A DNA stretch of 64,000 bases from CAWEHU01 sp963808965 (GTDB taxonomy: Bacteria > Pseudomonadota > Alphaproteobacteria > Acetobacterales > Acetobacteraceae): the NCBI GenBank assembly GCA_963808965.1, contig CAWEHU010000004.1, positions 78,414 through 142,413 of the forward strand, written 5' to 3'. How positions within the stretch are numbered: position 1 is the stretch's first letter; each line of letters begins with the position of its first letter. The position numbers and the translations under genes were made by a program. Below, piece after piece: positions 7,859 through 16,567 of this stretch. The notes beneath the pieces are model-generated. The model was not told the origin of the DNA. It worked only from the letters and a program-made list of their open reading frames with translations, and ran no database searches.

Positions 7859-8728
7859 TCAGCACGCGGGCATGAGGACCGGGCGCTTCGGTGCCACGCC
7901 GGGGGCTGGCACCAGCGTGTAGACGCCGCGTTGGCCCGGGGCGGGGGCGAACCGGTCCGAGAGGCCGAGCACCGTCTCAGCCCCGCCGAGATAGAGCAAT
8001 CCGTCCGGCCGTAACTGCCGCGCGATTGCGTCCAGCACGGCCGATTTCGTCGGCTGGTCGAAATAGATGAGCACGTTGCGGCAGAACACGATGTCGAACA
8101 GGCCTAGCGGCCGCAGGTCGGCGAGCAGGTTCCATTCGCGGAACTGCACCATCTCGCGCAACTTGGCATTGATCCGCCAGCCCGCGTCCTCTTTCCGAAA
8201 ATGGCGCACCAGCATCTGCATGGGCAGGCCGCGCTGGATCTCGAACTGGGTGTAGAGGCCCTCGCGCGCCCGGGCGAGCTGCTCGCGGGCGATATCGGTC
8301 GCGACGATCTCGATCCGCTTGCCGCCGGGCTGCGGGCCGAGATCGGCCAGGATCATGGCAAGCGAATACGCCTCCTGTCCCGAAGAGGCGGCGGCCGACC
8401 AGATCCGCAGCTCGGCCCCTGCCGGCCGTGCGGACAACAACCGGGGCAAGCCCTCTGCGCGCACATGCGCGAACGGCTTGTCGTCGCGGAAGAAGAAACT
8501 CTCGTTCGTGGTCATCGCCTCGACGACCGTGCGTGCCAGCTCGTCGCTGCTGGATGCACGCAGGCGGGCCGCGAGCGTCGGCAAGTCGCGCAATCCGTGG
8601 CGTCGCAGGATCGGTGCGAGCCGAGTCTCGAGTAGGTAAAGCTTGTCGGGTCCGATCACGAGACCCGAGCGGGATTTCAGAAGCGCGGCAATCGTATCGA
8701 ACGTGGTCCCGGCGGCGATCTGGCTCAT
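7859..8728 (-). CDS. cheR: Chemotaxis protein methyltransferase
   Basis: 289 residues. It methylates glutamates of chemoreceptors with S-adenosylmethionine. The N-terminal helical domain is followed by the Rossmann domain with RIWSAAASSGQEAYSLAM (SAM-binding) and FDIVFCRNVLIYF, a CheR hallmark. The ATG at 8728 overlaps the cheB stop (ATGA), so the two are translationally coupled. A longer frame extends upstream but is the shadow of cheB. The gene is the last of the cheA-W-Y-B-R operon. Confidence 0.95.
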   Translation of the reverse strand: MSQIAAGTTFDTIAALLKSRSGLVIGPDKLYLLETRLAPILRRHGLRDLPTLAARLRASSSDELARTVVEAMTTNESFFFRDDKPFAHVRAEGLPRLLSARPAGAELRIWSAAASSGQEAYSLAMILADLGPQPGGKRIEIVATDIAREQLARAREGLYTQFEIQRGLPMQMLVRHFRKEDAGWRINAKLREMVQFREWNLLADLRPLGLFDIVFCRNVLIYFDQPTKSAVLDAIARQLRPDGLLYLGGAETVLGLSDRFAPAPGQRGVYTLVPAPGVAPKRPVLMPAC

Positions 8729-9813
8729 GGACGCCGCATCCGCAGCAGCTCGCGGAGTTTTAGGGCAATGCGCGGCAAAGGCAGCACGGCGTGACACAGC
8801 CCGGCCCGGGCGATCGCGCCGGGCATGCCCCACACCACGCTCGTCGCTTCGTCTTGCGCGATGGCGACGCCGCCGTTCTCGACGACATGGCGGGTGCCGG
8901 CCAACCCGTCCTGTCCCATCCCGGTCAACATCGTGACGAGCACACGCCCGCCGCACGCGTCGGATGCGCTGCGCAACATCGGGTCTGCCGAGGGCCGGCA
9001 ATAATTCTCCGGCGGATCGGCCGACAGATGCGCGCGCAATGCTCCTCCGGTCTCGCGCACGAGCAGATGGCGGTCGCCGGGCGCCAGATGGATGCGGCCG
9101 GGCAGCAGAGGCTCACCGTCCTGCGCCTCCGCGCATGGCAGGATGCCGAGTCGGTCGATATGTGCGGCCAGCATCGGCGTGAAGCTCGCCGGCATGTGCT
9201 GCGTGATCACGACGGGTACGGGCACGTTCGGCCCGATTCCCTGGATCAAAGCGAACAGCGCGTGCGGGCCGCCGGTGGAGCTCCCGATGGCGAGCAAGCG
9301 CGGCACCAGGACCGGGGCCGGGCGAAGATTCCAGGCCCCGGCGTTCCCGGGGTCCGGACCGGAAACGCGGCGGAGACGCGCCAGCCCGCACACCTTCCCG
9401 AGCAGTTCCTCGCGGAAGCCGTTGTTTCCGCCGACCGCCCCGGCGCTCGGCTTGGCTAGATAATCCGCGGCTCCGAGCCGGAGCGCCCGCATCGCGATGT
9501 CGGCCCCTCGCGTCGTCAGGGTGGAGGCCATGATCACGCGCAGTCCGGGGTCGGCCTCGAGCAGCAGCGGAAGCGCCGTCAGCCCGTCCATTACCGGCAT
9601 CTCGATGTCGAGCAGGAGCACATCGACCGACTGGCGTTTGAGCGCGTCGAGCGCGATCTGTCCGTTGCCGACGCGCGCGACGACGCGGACCCTCGGATCG
9701 CTCTCCAGCATGCGCGCCAGGGCACCCCGGATGACGATGGAATCATCGCAGATCATGACCCGGACTTCCCGCGCGTCGGACGGGCGGGCAGCGGGACGCA
9801 AGGTCGCGCTCAC
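8725..9813 (-). CDS. cheB: Chemoreceptor glutamate methylesterase/deamidase
   Basis: 362 residues from a GTG start at 9813. The N-terminal receiver domain has the acidic pair Asp23/Asp24 and phosphoacceptor Asp69 (LLLDIEMPVMDG). The C-terminal esterase domain has the Ser-His-Asp triad in AIGSSTGGPHAL, TQHMPASFTPML and LTGMGQDG. It removes methyl groups added by CheR. The GTG overlaps the cheY stop as GTGA; the first ATG (9756) would cut into the receiver beta strand, so GTG is preferred. The linker near residue 150 is short. Confidence 0.94.
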   Translation of the reverse strand: MSATLRPAARPSDAREVRVMICDDSIVIRGALARMLESDPRVRVVARVGNGQIALDALKRQSVDVLLLDIEMPVMDGLTALPLLLEADPGLRVIMASTLTTRGADIAMRALRLGAADYLAKPSAGAVGGNNGFREELLGKVCGLARLRRVSGPDPGNAGAWNLRPAPVLVPRLLAIGSSTGGPHALFALIQGIGPNVPVPVVITQHMPASFTPMLAAHIDRLGILPCAEAQDGEPLLPGRIHLAPGDRHLLVRETGGALRAHLSADPPENYCRPSADPMLRSASDACGGRVLVTMLTGMGQDGLAGTRHVVENGGVAIAQDEATSVVWGMPGAIARAGLCHAVLPLPRIALKLRELLRMRRP

Positions 9814-10190
9814 GCGAAACCGATCTGCGCGAACTTGCCGAGCAGGATGTCCTCGTCGAACGGCTTCATGATGTATTCCTGCGCGCCGTGCTCGATCGCC
9901 TGCTCGATGAAGCTCATGTCGTTCTCCGTCGTGCAGAACACGACGGGCGGATTGTCCGGCCCAAAGCGGGCGCGCAGGTGCTTGAGAAATTCGATTCCAT
10001 TCATCACCGGCATGTTCCAGTCGAGCAGCACGCAATCCGGCATCCGGGCGATGCAGGATTCGAGCGCCAACTCGCCGTTCTCAGCCTCATCGACCGCATA
10101 GCCGTTCGCTTCCAGGATGCGCCGCGCAACCTTGCGCACGACCCGGCTGTCGTCCACGACGAGGCAGGTTCCTCGCTTCATCGCGGTCAT
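9810..10190 (-). CDS. cheY: CheY-type response regulator
   Basis: 126 residues, one receiver domain without output domain. Asp13/Asp14 (VVDDSRVVRK), phosphoacceptor Asp57 (VLLDWNMPVMNG) and the conserved Lys in IMKPFDED are present. It carries the signal from CheA to the flagellar motor switch. Its ATG overlaps the cheW stop. A second ATG at 10181 (MKRGTC) is also possible. Confidence 0.94.
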   Translation of the reverse strand: MTAMKRGTCLVVDDSRVVRKVARRILEANGYAVDEAENGELALESCIARMPDCVLLDWNMPVMNGIEFLKHLRARFGPDNPPVVFCTTENDMSFIEQAIEHGAQEYIMKPFDEDILLGKFAQIGFA

Positions 10191-10654
10191 GCCCGCTCCG
10201 TCGTCAGCAGCTTCGGCAAATCAAGCACAACGAGCAGCCGGTCCGGCAGACGGTAGATGCCGGTGCTGAACTCGGCCCACACCGCGCCGAGCGTAGGCGG
10301 ATTTCGCTCGAACGCCTCGCCCTCGAAACTCATTACTTCGCAAACCTCGTCGACGAGCAAGGCGTACAGCTCGCCCGCCTGCTCGGACACCACCGACATT
10401 CGCCGGGTTCGATCCGGCGCGGGCGGCAGGCGGAGCCGGCGGCGGAGGTCGATCGCGGTCACGATGCGCCCGCGCAGATTGAGGCTGCCGGCGATCTCCG
10501 GGGGCGCGAGCGGGACTCGCGTAAGCGGGTATTCGCCGAGAATGTCGCGCACCTCCATCACCGGCACGCCGCAAAGCTGGCCCGCGACCGTCAACGTGAC
10601 GAGGGCGCGCTGCTGTTCAGCGGATGACACGCGTTTCGCGAGAGTGATGCTCAT
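10187..10654 (-). CDS. cheW: Chemotaxis coupling protein
   Basis: 155 residues with a single CheW domain (LVTLTVAGQLCGVPVMEVRDIL, LNLRGRIVTAIDLRRRL, LLVDEVCEVM). It bridges chemoreceptors and CheA. It begins 15 bases after cheA and overlaps cheY by four bases. No chemoreceptor gene is in this window, so its receptor partners must be encoded elsewhere. Confidence 0.94.
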   Translation of the reverse strand: MSITLAKRVSSAEQQRALVTLTVAGQLCGVPVMEVRDILGEYPLTRVPLAPPEIAGSLNLRGRIVTAIDLRRRLRLPPAPDRTRRMSVVSEQAGELYALLVDEVCEVMSFEGEAFERNPPTLGAVWAEFSTGIYRLPDRLLVVLDLPKLLTTERA

Positions 10655-10668
10655 GTCCGTCCTCGCTT

Positions 10669-12798
10669 TCAGGCCGCTGCCGGTGCGGTGAGGAACCGCG
10701 AAGCGCGGGCTAGCCAGTATTCGCTGTCGATCACGTCGGTCGCCTGCCCGGCGATCACCGCTGTCCCGAGAAGCCCCGGGCGCGTGGCAGTAAGCTCGAT
10801 GCGCAAGCGTTCCTGAACGACGTCCACGATCTCGTCCACCATCAGTCCCATGCTGCGGTCGCCCTCGGTGAAGACCAGCACCGGCTGGCGCGCGCTCACC
10901 CCCGGCGCATCGCCGATCGAGACAAGCGGCATCAGGCGGCCGCGGTATTGCACGACCGGCGCACCCGCGGAGTGCTCGATTCGCTCGCGCTCGATCTCTT
11001 CCAATCGCGCGATGAAGCTGAGCGGGACGGCAAGAGGTTGGGCTCCGCCCGCCCGGAACAGCAGCATCGCCGTCCGTTCTCCCGACTCCGGCGCGTTCGG
11101 CACCTCCACCTGCATCCTTGTCCCACCGCCGAGAATGCCGCTCGCGCGCGCGATTCCGTTCGGATCAAGGATCATGATGACCGAGCCGTCACCGAGAATC
11201 GTATTGCCGCTGAACATGGTGATATGGCGCAGAATCGGCGCGACCGGCTTCACCACGATTTCCTCGGTGTCGAACACGCGATCGACGATGATGCCGAGCA
11301 CCTCAGCACCGACCTGCGCCACAACGATGTACTCGCCTGACTGCGCCGGCGCGGGAGCGAGACGCAACAATCCGGCTAGGCTGACCAGCGGAAGCAGCCG
11401 ATCGCGCAAGCGCAGCACCGGCGTTTCGTTCAGCTTCTCGATCGAGGTACCGGAGCGGCCGCCCGCTCGCACCAACTCCATGACGCTGATCTGCGGGATC
11501 GCGAAGCGCTCCCCACCGGCTTCGACGATCAGCGCCGAGACGATCGCGAGCGTGAGCGGAATCGTGATCGTGAACGTGCTTCCCGCGCCCTGTACGCTTC
11601 TCAGGTCGATCGTCCCTCCGATGCGCTCGATGTTGGTCTTCACCACGTCCATGCCGACCCCGCGGCCGGAGATCGCGGTGACAGCGGCGGCGGTCGAGAA
11701 TCCGGGACGGAAGATGAAGCGTTGTATCTGGGCGTCGCTCATGCCCGCGAGCTCCAACTCGGATGCGAGGCCGTTGGCGAGCGCCTTCGCCCGGATCCTG
11801 TCCACCGCGAGCCCGCGCCCGTCGTCGCCGATCTCGATGATGATGTGCCCTCCTTCGTGGAAGGCGTTGAGCGTGATGTGTCCGGTCTCAGGCTTCCCCG
11901 CCGCGCGCCGCTCGGCGGAGGTTTCCAGCCCGTGATCCGCGCTGTTGCGGACCATGTGCGTCAGCGGGTCCTTGATAAGTTCGAGCACCTGCCGGTCGAG
12001 TTCCGTATCCGCGCCGAGCAGTTTCAGTTCGATCCGCTTGTCCAGTTCGTGCGCGAGGTCGCGGACGAGTCGCGGCAGCTTATTCCAAGCGTGTCCGATC
12101 GGCTGCATCCGCGTCTTCATGACGCCTTCCTGCAAATCCGAGGTGATTTGCGAAAGCCGTTGCAGCGGCACGGCCAAGGTGTTGTTCGACTCGTTGCGCG
12201 CGAGTTGCAGGAGCTGGTTGCGTGTCAGCACCAATTCGCTCACGAGCGTCATAAGGTCTTCGAGGACCTCGACCGCGACCCGGATGGTCTGCGTCGCGGC
12301 GGCCGGTTCGGTTTGCGGCGCCTCCGGGACGATGCCGATGGTCGCGGGGGCGCCGTGCGCGACTGAGGGAGGCGGCTCCGCACTGGGTGTGACGGCGGGG
12401 GGAGGCACGGGATCGACGGCCCTGCTCTCGTGGGCCGCGTCCAGCGCCGCGATGAGTTGAGCGTCTTGACCGGCCGGCTCAGCCCCGCTGGTGGCGAGCC
12501 CGGCCAGGATCGTCTTGATCCGGTCGAGCGCTGTCAGGATGAGGCTGACGATCTCCGGCGTGACCGGCAGTGCGCCATCGCGCAGCCGTCCCAAGACGTT
12601 CTCCGCCGCGTGCGCGACCCGCTCGAGCCGCGGCAGCGCCAGGAAGCCGCAAGTGCCCTTGATCGTGTGGACGTGCCGGAAGATGAGCGCGATCGTCTGC
12701 TCATCTTCCGGCGCGCTCTCCAGTCGCACGACGGCGAGATCGAGTTCGGCGAGGCTCTCGTTCGTTTCGGCCAGAAAATCGGCGAGCAGGTCGTCCAT
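10669..12798 (-). CDS. cheA: Chemotaxis histidine kinase with two CheW-like domains
   Basis: 709 residues. An HPt domain carries phosphorylated His44 (HVHTIKGTCGF). A Pro/Ala-rich linker (about 110-175) takes the place of an obvious CheY-binding P2 domain. Then come the dimerisation helices, the ATPase with N-box HMVRNSADHGLE and glycine boxes GDDGRGL and ISGRGVGMDVV, and a CheW-like domain. A second CheW-like module forms the last 140 residues. I start at ATG 12798, preceded by GGAGAG, not the GTG at 12810, which has no ribosome site. The gene leads the che operon. Confidence 0.94.
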   Translation of the reverse strand: MDDLLADFLAETNESLAELDLAVVRLESAPEDEQTIALIFRHVHTIKGTCGFLALPRLERVAHAAENVLGRLRDGALPVTPEIVSLILTALDRIKTILAGLATSGAEPAGQDAQLIAALDAAHESRAVDPVPPPAVTPSAEPPPSVAHGAPATIGIVPEAPQTEPAAATQTIRVAVEVLEDLMTLVSELVLTRNQLLQLARNESNNTLAVPLQRLSQITSDLQEGVMKTRMQPIGHAWNKLPRLVRDLAHELDKRIELKLLGADTELDRQVLELIKDPLTHMVRNSADHGLETSAERRAAGKPETGHITLNAFHEGGHIIIEIGDDGRGLAVDRIRAKALANGLASELELAGMSDAQIQRFIFRPGFSTAAAVTAISGRGVGMDVVKTNIERIGGTIDLRSVQGAGSTFTITIPLTLAIVSALIVEAGGERFAIPQISVMELVRAGGRSGTSIEKLNETPVLRLRDRLLPLVSLAGLLRLAPAPAQSGEYIVVAQVGAEVLGIIVDRVFDTEEIVVKPVAPILRHITMFSGNTILGDGSVIMILDPNGIARASGILGGGTRMQVEVPNAPESGERTAMLLFRAGGAQPLAVPLSFIARLEEIERERIEHSAGAPVVQYRGRLMPLVSIGDAPGVSARQPVLVFTEGDRSMGLMVDEIVDVVQERLRIELTATRPGLLGTAVIAGQATDVIDSEYWLARASRFLTAPAAA

Positions 12799-12909
12799 GC
12801 GGCTCTCCACGAGTCCGGACCGATCTCTGTCCGGACGGGGAGCCGATCCTGAGCGGGATCATCCAAAAAAGGGTAAAGCCGAGCCATGCGCCGGACCAGT
12901 CCGCGAGCG

Positions 12910-13272
12910 TCAGGCGCCCTCGCTGGTCGGAGCCGCGTCCACTCGCTCGCCTTCCCCTGGCGGACGTGCAACACCATCCCCGACGGGTGGATGAGAGGAG
13001 CGCGAACTTAGGAGGCGACGGGCCTGCTCCTGGAGGTTCCGGTAGGAACGCTCCCACTCGCCGCCGCGGGGCTTCGTCCAGGCGAGCTGCTTGACCAATG
13101 CCTCAAGCCCCTTGGCCTGCTGCTCCGCGCGGCGCGCCTGCGCAAGCGCGTCCTTGTATTCCTGGGCATAGACGAGCTCTACGATCCGGTCCTGACAGAT
13201 TCCGATGCAAGGCCGTGGCCCCTCAAGCTTGCCGCAGCCGATGCACTCCAAAGCCTCGATGAACTCGCTCAT
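12910..13272 (-). CDS. Conserved hypothetical protein, N-terminal Cys cluster
   Basis: 120 residues beginning MSEFIEALECIGCGKLEGP. Four cysteines in CIGCG...PCIGICQDR suggest a small metal site, zinc or iron-sulfur. The middle (EYKDALAQARRAEQQAKGL) is a coiled-coil-like helix, and a GEWERSYRNLQEQAR segment follows. I recall the same layout in uncharacterised Rhodospirillales and Bradyrhizobium proteins; no function is known. An upstream in-frame extension to 13353 lacks homology, so I begin at ATG 13272. It is upstream of cheA on the same strand, 111 bases away. Confidence 0.7.
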   Translation of the reverse strand: MSEFIEALECIGCGKLEGPRPCIGICQDRIVELVYAQEYKDALAQARRAEQQAKGLEALVKQLAWTKPRGGEWERSYRNLQEQARRLLSSRSSHPPVGDGVARPPGEGERVDAAPTSEGA

Positions 13273-13417
13273 GGCAAAACCCCTGTCCGAAAGCCCGCCG
13301 ATCACGGGGAACGGCGGCCCTCTACCGACGTCCTCGGTCCAGAACGCGGACACCCCACGCCCGATGCTCCCCGCCGATCACGAGATGGTCGGGCTGCTTA
13401 TCCCGGTAGATCGCGTC

Positions 13418-14057
13418 TTACGCGCCGGGGCGCATCCCGATCAGTAGCGGCGCGGGTCCAGCTGCCGGCCCGCTCGGCATCATCAGCGAGAGGCGCAACC
13501 CCGCCGCGCGGGCGACTAGCGCCGTGAGCGGACCCTGCGCCGTTCGCGGATCGGTCAGCGCGGCCCAAGCTGCCCCCTCGCCGGCGAGAAAGGCGGCAAA
13601 TCCTGGCGGCCATGCCGCCCGCGGCCCCTCGATCATCGCGATCACGTCGGACCCCGGCGAACCGCACAGCACGAGCGTGCCGCCGTGGGGCAAACACTCG
13701 CCTGCAAGCAAGACGACGTTCAGTGCTAACCGGGCCGCCTCGGGCGGGAACGTCGTTCCGGGGTCCAGCCCCGAGAAGATCCAGCCGGATCGGCTTGCCG
13801 AAGGAAAGTCCCTCACCGAGTGCGGCGAGCTGCGCGGGCGCGAGCGGCCCGCAATCGCCCGCCCAGGCCGCGCGCAGCAGTCGCAGCCGCTTGGCCAACA
13901 CGACCGCAGCGTCTGCCCCGACCGACAGCGCCTCCGCGTTCGCCTGCGGTTCGTCGCGGGCCAGCTCGATCGCGCCCATCAGCGAGCCCAAGACGCCGCT
14001 GAAATCGTGGCAAAACCGGGCGCAAAGGATTTCCGCCAGCCGCAAGGGGTCGGTCAT
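13418..14057 (-). pseudogene. ChpT-like histidine phosphotransferase, frameshifted
   Basis: The first part reads MTDPLRLAEILCARFCHDFSG, with the phosphoacceptor His in the ARFCHDFSG motif of the ChpT family. In other alphaproteobacteria ChpT relays phosphate from CckA to CtrA and CpdR. At about 13774-13778 the frame changes: RLDL in one frame is followed by SGLDPGTTFPPEAARLALN in the next, the degenerate ATPase-like C-terminal domain, ending RPGA. Removing one base from the minus-strand TTCTC gives a continuous ORF of about 212 residues; the 640-base length agrees with a +1 insertion. Because chpT is usually essential or important for motility, error is likelier than decay. Confidence 0.75.
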
Positions 14058-14109
14058 GACGCGTCCTCCCTCCCTTTCCCAAACGCCGGCAGAGGCCTAA
14101 TGCGAGCCC

Positions 14110-14319
14110 ATGCCGGTGGCGCCGATCTCCTCCATAGAGCCGGGCCAGTTCGTTCGTCACCCCGGCCGTCCGGATTGGGGGCTCGGGCAGGTCCAGTCCG
14201 CCCTCGGCGACCGGGTCACCGTAAACTTCGAAAACGCCGGCAAGGTCATGGTGAACGTGGCGGTCGTCTCGCTCGAGTTGTGCGAGGAGCCGAGGCCTGA
14301 CCGGACCGGCCGCCCTTGA
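14110..14319 (+). CDS. DUF3553 family protein
   Basis: 69 residues with the family pattern GQFVRHPGRPDWGLGQVQS followed by a beta-rich GDRVTVNFENAGK. DUF3553 resembles the small CarD/Tudor-like beta barrel at the end of UvrD-type helicases, but stand-alone copies have no proven function. It is divergent from the chpT-like gene and abuts moaA, whose frame begins at the stop. Confidence 0.8.
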   Translation: MPVAPISSIEPGQFVRHPGRPDWGLGQVQSALGDRVTVNFENAGKVMVNVAVVSLELCEEPRPDRTGRP

Positions 14320-14351
14320 AGAACTGGCCGAAATCGCGCACTTCATTGAGC

Positions 14352-15359
14352 ATGCAGAAAGCTTCCGCCTCGATGATCGATCCATTCGGCCGGGCCGTCA
14401 CGTACTTGCGTGTTTCGGTCACGGACCGCTGCGATCTTCGTTGCGTGTACTGCATGTCGGAGGACATGACCTTCCTCCCCAAGACGGAAATTCTTTCCCT
14501 GGAGGAGTTGGACCGCCTCTGCGGCGCGTTCATCCGCCTCGGCACAACGAAGATCCGGATCACCGGGGGCGAGCCGCTGGTGCGGCGCGACGTGATACGG
14601 CTGTTCGGAAGCCTCGGCGCGCGGCTTGGCTCCGGGCTGAAGGAGCTGACCGTCACAACCAACGGCACCCAGCTCGCGAAGCACGCGGAGGCGCTTCATG
14701 CCGCCGGCGTGCGTCGCGTGAACGTTTCGCTCGATACTCTCGATCCCGACCGGTTCGCGGCGATCACGCGCCGGGGAAAGATCGAGAAGACGCTCGAGGG
14801 CGTGTTCGCGGCCAAGGCGGCTGGGCTCGCGGTCAAGATCAACGCGGTCGCGCTGCGCGACGTGAACGAGGACGAGTTCGACGCGATGGTCGCGTGGTGC
14901 GGCGAGCATGGCTTCGATCTCTGCCTCATCGAGACAATGCCGCTCGGCGACATCGAAGGGGACCGGACCGATCAGTACCTGCCGTTGTCGCTGGTGCGAA
15001 GCCGCCTCAAGCGCCATTGGACGCTCGTGGACACGGACTATCGCACGGGCGGGCCGGCCCGTTACGTGACCGTCGCCGAGACGGGAAGGCGCATCGGGTT
15101 CATCACCCCGATGACCCATAATTTCTGCGAGAGCTGCAATCGAGTGCGGCTGACCTGCACGGGCACCTTGTTCATGTGCCTCGGCCAGGACGACGCGGCC
15201 GATTTCCGGGGGCTGCTACGCGCGGGCGTGCCGGACGAGGTGCTGGATCGAGCCATCCGCGCGGCCATCGCCCGCAAGCCGAAGGGTCACGACTTCGTCA
15301 TCGACCGCCGCCACGAGCGCCCCTCCGTCGCCCGCCACATGAGCGTGACGGGCGGCTAG
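14352..15359 (+). CDS. moaA: GTP 3',8-cyclase (molybdenum cofactor synthesis)
   Basis: About 335 residues, a radical SAM enzyme that rearranges GTP in the first step of molybdopterin synthesis. The SAM cluster is CDLRCVYC. The C-terminal GTP-binding cluster is NFCESCNRVRLTCTG with three cysteines. The chain ends in Gly-Gly (MSVTGG), the MoaA signature. The family start is usually MIDPFGR, which corresponds to ATG 14373; ATG 14352 adds seven residues, and a TTG at 14316 overlaps the DUF3553 stop. The exact start is uncertain. Confidence 0.93.
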   Translation: MQKASASMIDPFGRAVTYLRVSVTDRCDLRCVYCMSEDMTFLPKTEILSLEELDRLCGAFIRLGTTKIRITGGEPLVRRDVIRLFGSLGARLGSGLKELTVTTNGTQLAKHAEALHAAGVRRVNVSLDTLDPDRFAAITRRGKIEKTLEGVFAAKAAGLAVKINAVALRDVNEDEFDAMVAWCGEHGFDLCLIETMPLGDIEGDRTDQYLPLSLVRSRLKRHWTLVDTDYRTGGPARYVTVAETGRRIGFITPMTHNFCESCNRVRLTCTGTLFMCLGQDDAADFRGLLRAGVPDEVLDRAIRAAIARKPKGHDFVIDRRHERPSVARHMSVTGG

Positions 15360-15399
15360 AGCACCTCGGCCCCCGGCCCGAGGGCTTGGGGAGCGCGGC

Positions 15400-15576
15400 T
15401 CAGTAAGCGCGAGGCTGAACCACCACGGTCCCGCTACCGGCGGGCGGCGGCTGCTGCACGACGACCGGGGCCGGGGTCGCCGCCACAGGGGGGGGATTCG
15501 TGTTCACGGTGCAGGCGGCCAGCGATAGCAGGGCGATCGCGGCTGCGGCGGCCATCGCGCGTGACGTCAGACCCAT
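15400..15576 (-). CDS. Small lipoprotein with proline-rich tail
   Basis: 58 residues. A signal peptide (MGLTSRAMAAAAAIALLS) leads to the lipobox LAAC with Cys22. The mature part is a Pro/Val-rich tail (NPPPVAATPAPVVVQQPPP) ending in VQPRAY. It is likely anchored in a membrane facing the periplasm, in the manner of small spacer lipoproteins, with no recognised domain. It is convergent with moaA. The stretch between the two stops contains only a weak 6-bp hairpin (15364-15383). Confidence 0.7.
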   Translation of the reverse strand: MGLTSRAMAAAAAIALLSLAACTVNTNPPPVAATPAPVVVQQPPPAGSGTVVVQPRAY

Positions 15577-15658
15577 GATCTGTTCCTCGAGCTGATAAAG
15601 ACGAACCGGACCCGGTTCAGAACCTACTTACGCGATGGTCCCGTCAAAGTTTCGGAGT

Positions 15659-16501
15659 TCAGGGCAACTCACTTTCGACTTTCGGTTGCTTCTCGCTCTG
15701 CTCGCCCCCACGCAGCGGCGACCAGCCCGTCAGCACCGCAAGGCGGAGGGTCGCCGGAACGCGCCTCTCTTCACCGACGCCGAGACCGGCCAACGCGCTA
15801 GGGAACAGCGCCCGGTCCGGGATGCGCCGATCGCGCTGCCGGAGCGCGTTGGCTTCACCGGCTGCGCGCAGCTCCCGGAGCAACGCGAGCGAATCGGCGT
15901 AGAGCAGCCGAATCTCCTCCAGATCCGCCACCGGCAGGGCGAAGCCGGCGCGCTGCAACAAGCCAGCGCAATCCCGTAATTCCGGGAATGGCGATACGCG
16001 GGGCGACGCGCCGCCCGCGAGCGCCAGCTCGGCTTCGGTGAGGCTGCGGCGCAGCTCGGCGAGCGTTCCCAGAACCGGCAGGCTCGCGAGCAGCAATCCG
16101 TCCGGCCGCAGGGCCCGGCGGATCTGGATCAGCGCGCCCGGCAGATCGTTGACCCAGTGGAGCGACAGGCTCGCGACCACGAGGTCGAAGCTCGCGTCTC
16201 CGAATGGCAGGAATTCCTCGTCGGCAGCCACGGCTAGGGCGCCGCTCCGCCGCGCCATCCGGGGGGAGAGATCGCAGCCTACGGTGTCGATCCCGCGTTC
16301 CCGCAACAGCGGCGCGACCACCCCGCGGCCGCCGATGTCGAGCGCCCGGTCGAACCGGCGCGTGGTGTCGTCGAGGCGATCGAGCAGTCGTTCGGCGAGC
16401 TCACGCAGCAGATCCGCCACCAGCGGCACGGTGGCCGCGGCACGGTCACGGTGCAAGCGCACGGCGCGGCGGTCAAACACCTCGATCGGGCTCTGCGTCA
16501 T
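15659..16501 (-). CDS. SAM-dependent methyltransferase (BioC/NDUFAF5-like)
   Basis: 280 residues. After an N-terminal helical part with FDRRAVRLHRDRAA comes a class I methyltransferase fold: ALDIGGRGVV is the SAM motif, followed by DLSPRM, FDLVVASLSLHWVNDLPG and LRPDGLLLASL. The LHWVNDLPG stretch points to the BioC/NDUFAF5 group; alphaproteobacterial members next to comF are usually of the NDUFAF5 type (complex I assembly), but malonyl-ACP methylation cannot be excluded. It is divergent from the rhodanese gene. Confidence 0.82.
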   Translation of the reverse strand: MTQSPIEVFDRRAVRLHRDRAAATVPLVADLLRELAERLLDRLDDTTRRFDRALDIGGRGVVAPLLRERGIDTVGCDLSPRMARRSGALAVAADEEFLPFGDASFDLVVASLSLHWVNDLPGALIQIRRALRPDGLLLASLPVLGTLAELRRSLTEAELALAGGASPRVSPFPELRDCAGLLQRAGFALPVADLEEIRLLYADSLALLRELRAAGEANALRQRDRRIPDRALFPSALAGLGVGEERRVPATLRLAVLTGWSPLRGGEQSEKQPKVESELP

Positions 16502-16567
16502 CCGTTCGATGTGCTCTTCGGGCCTGAGATTGCCAAGCGTTCCCGGCCGCGCCTACCTTCCGCCCAG

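Noticed and set aside
15364..15383. CCTCGG/CCGAGG hairpin between moaA and the lipoprotein gene as a terminator
   Set aside because: The stem is only 6 bp with an 8-base loop and no T run, too weak to annotate.
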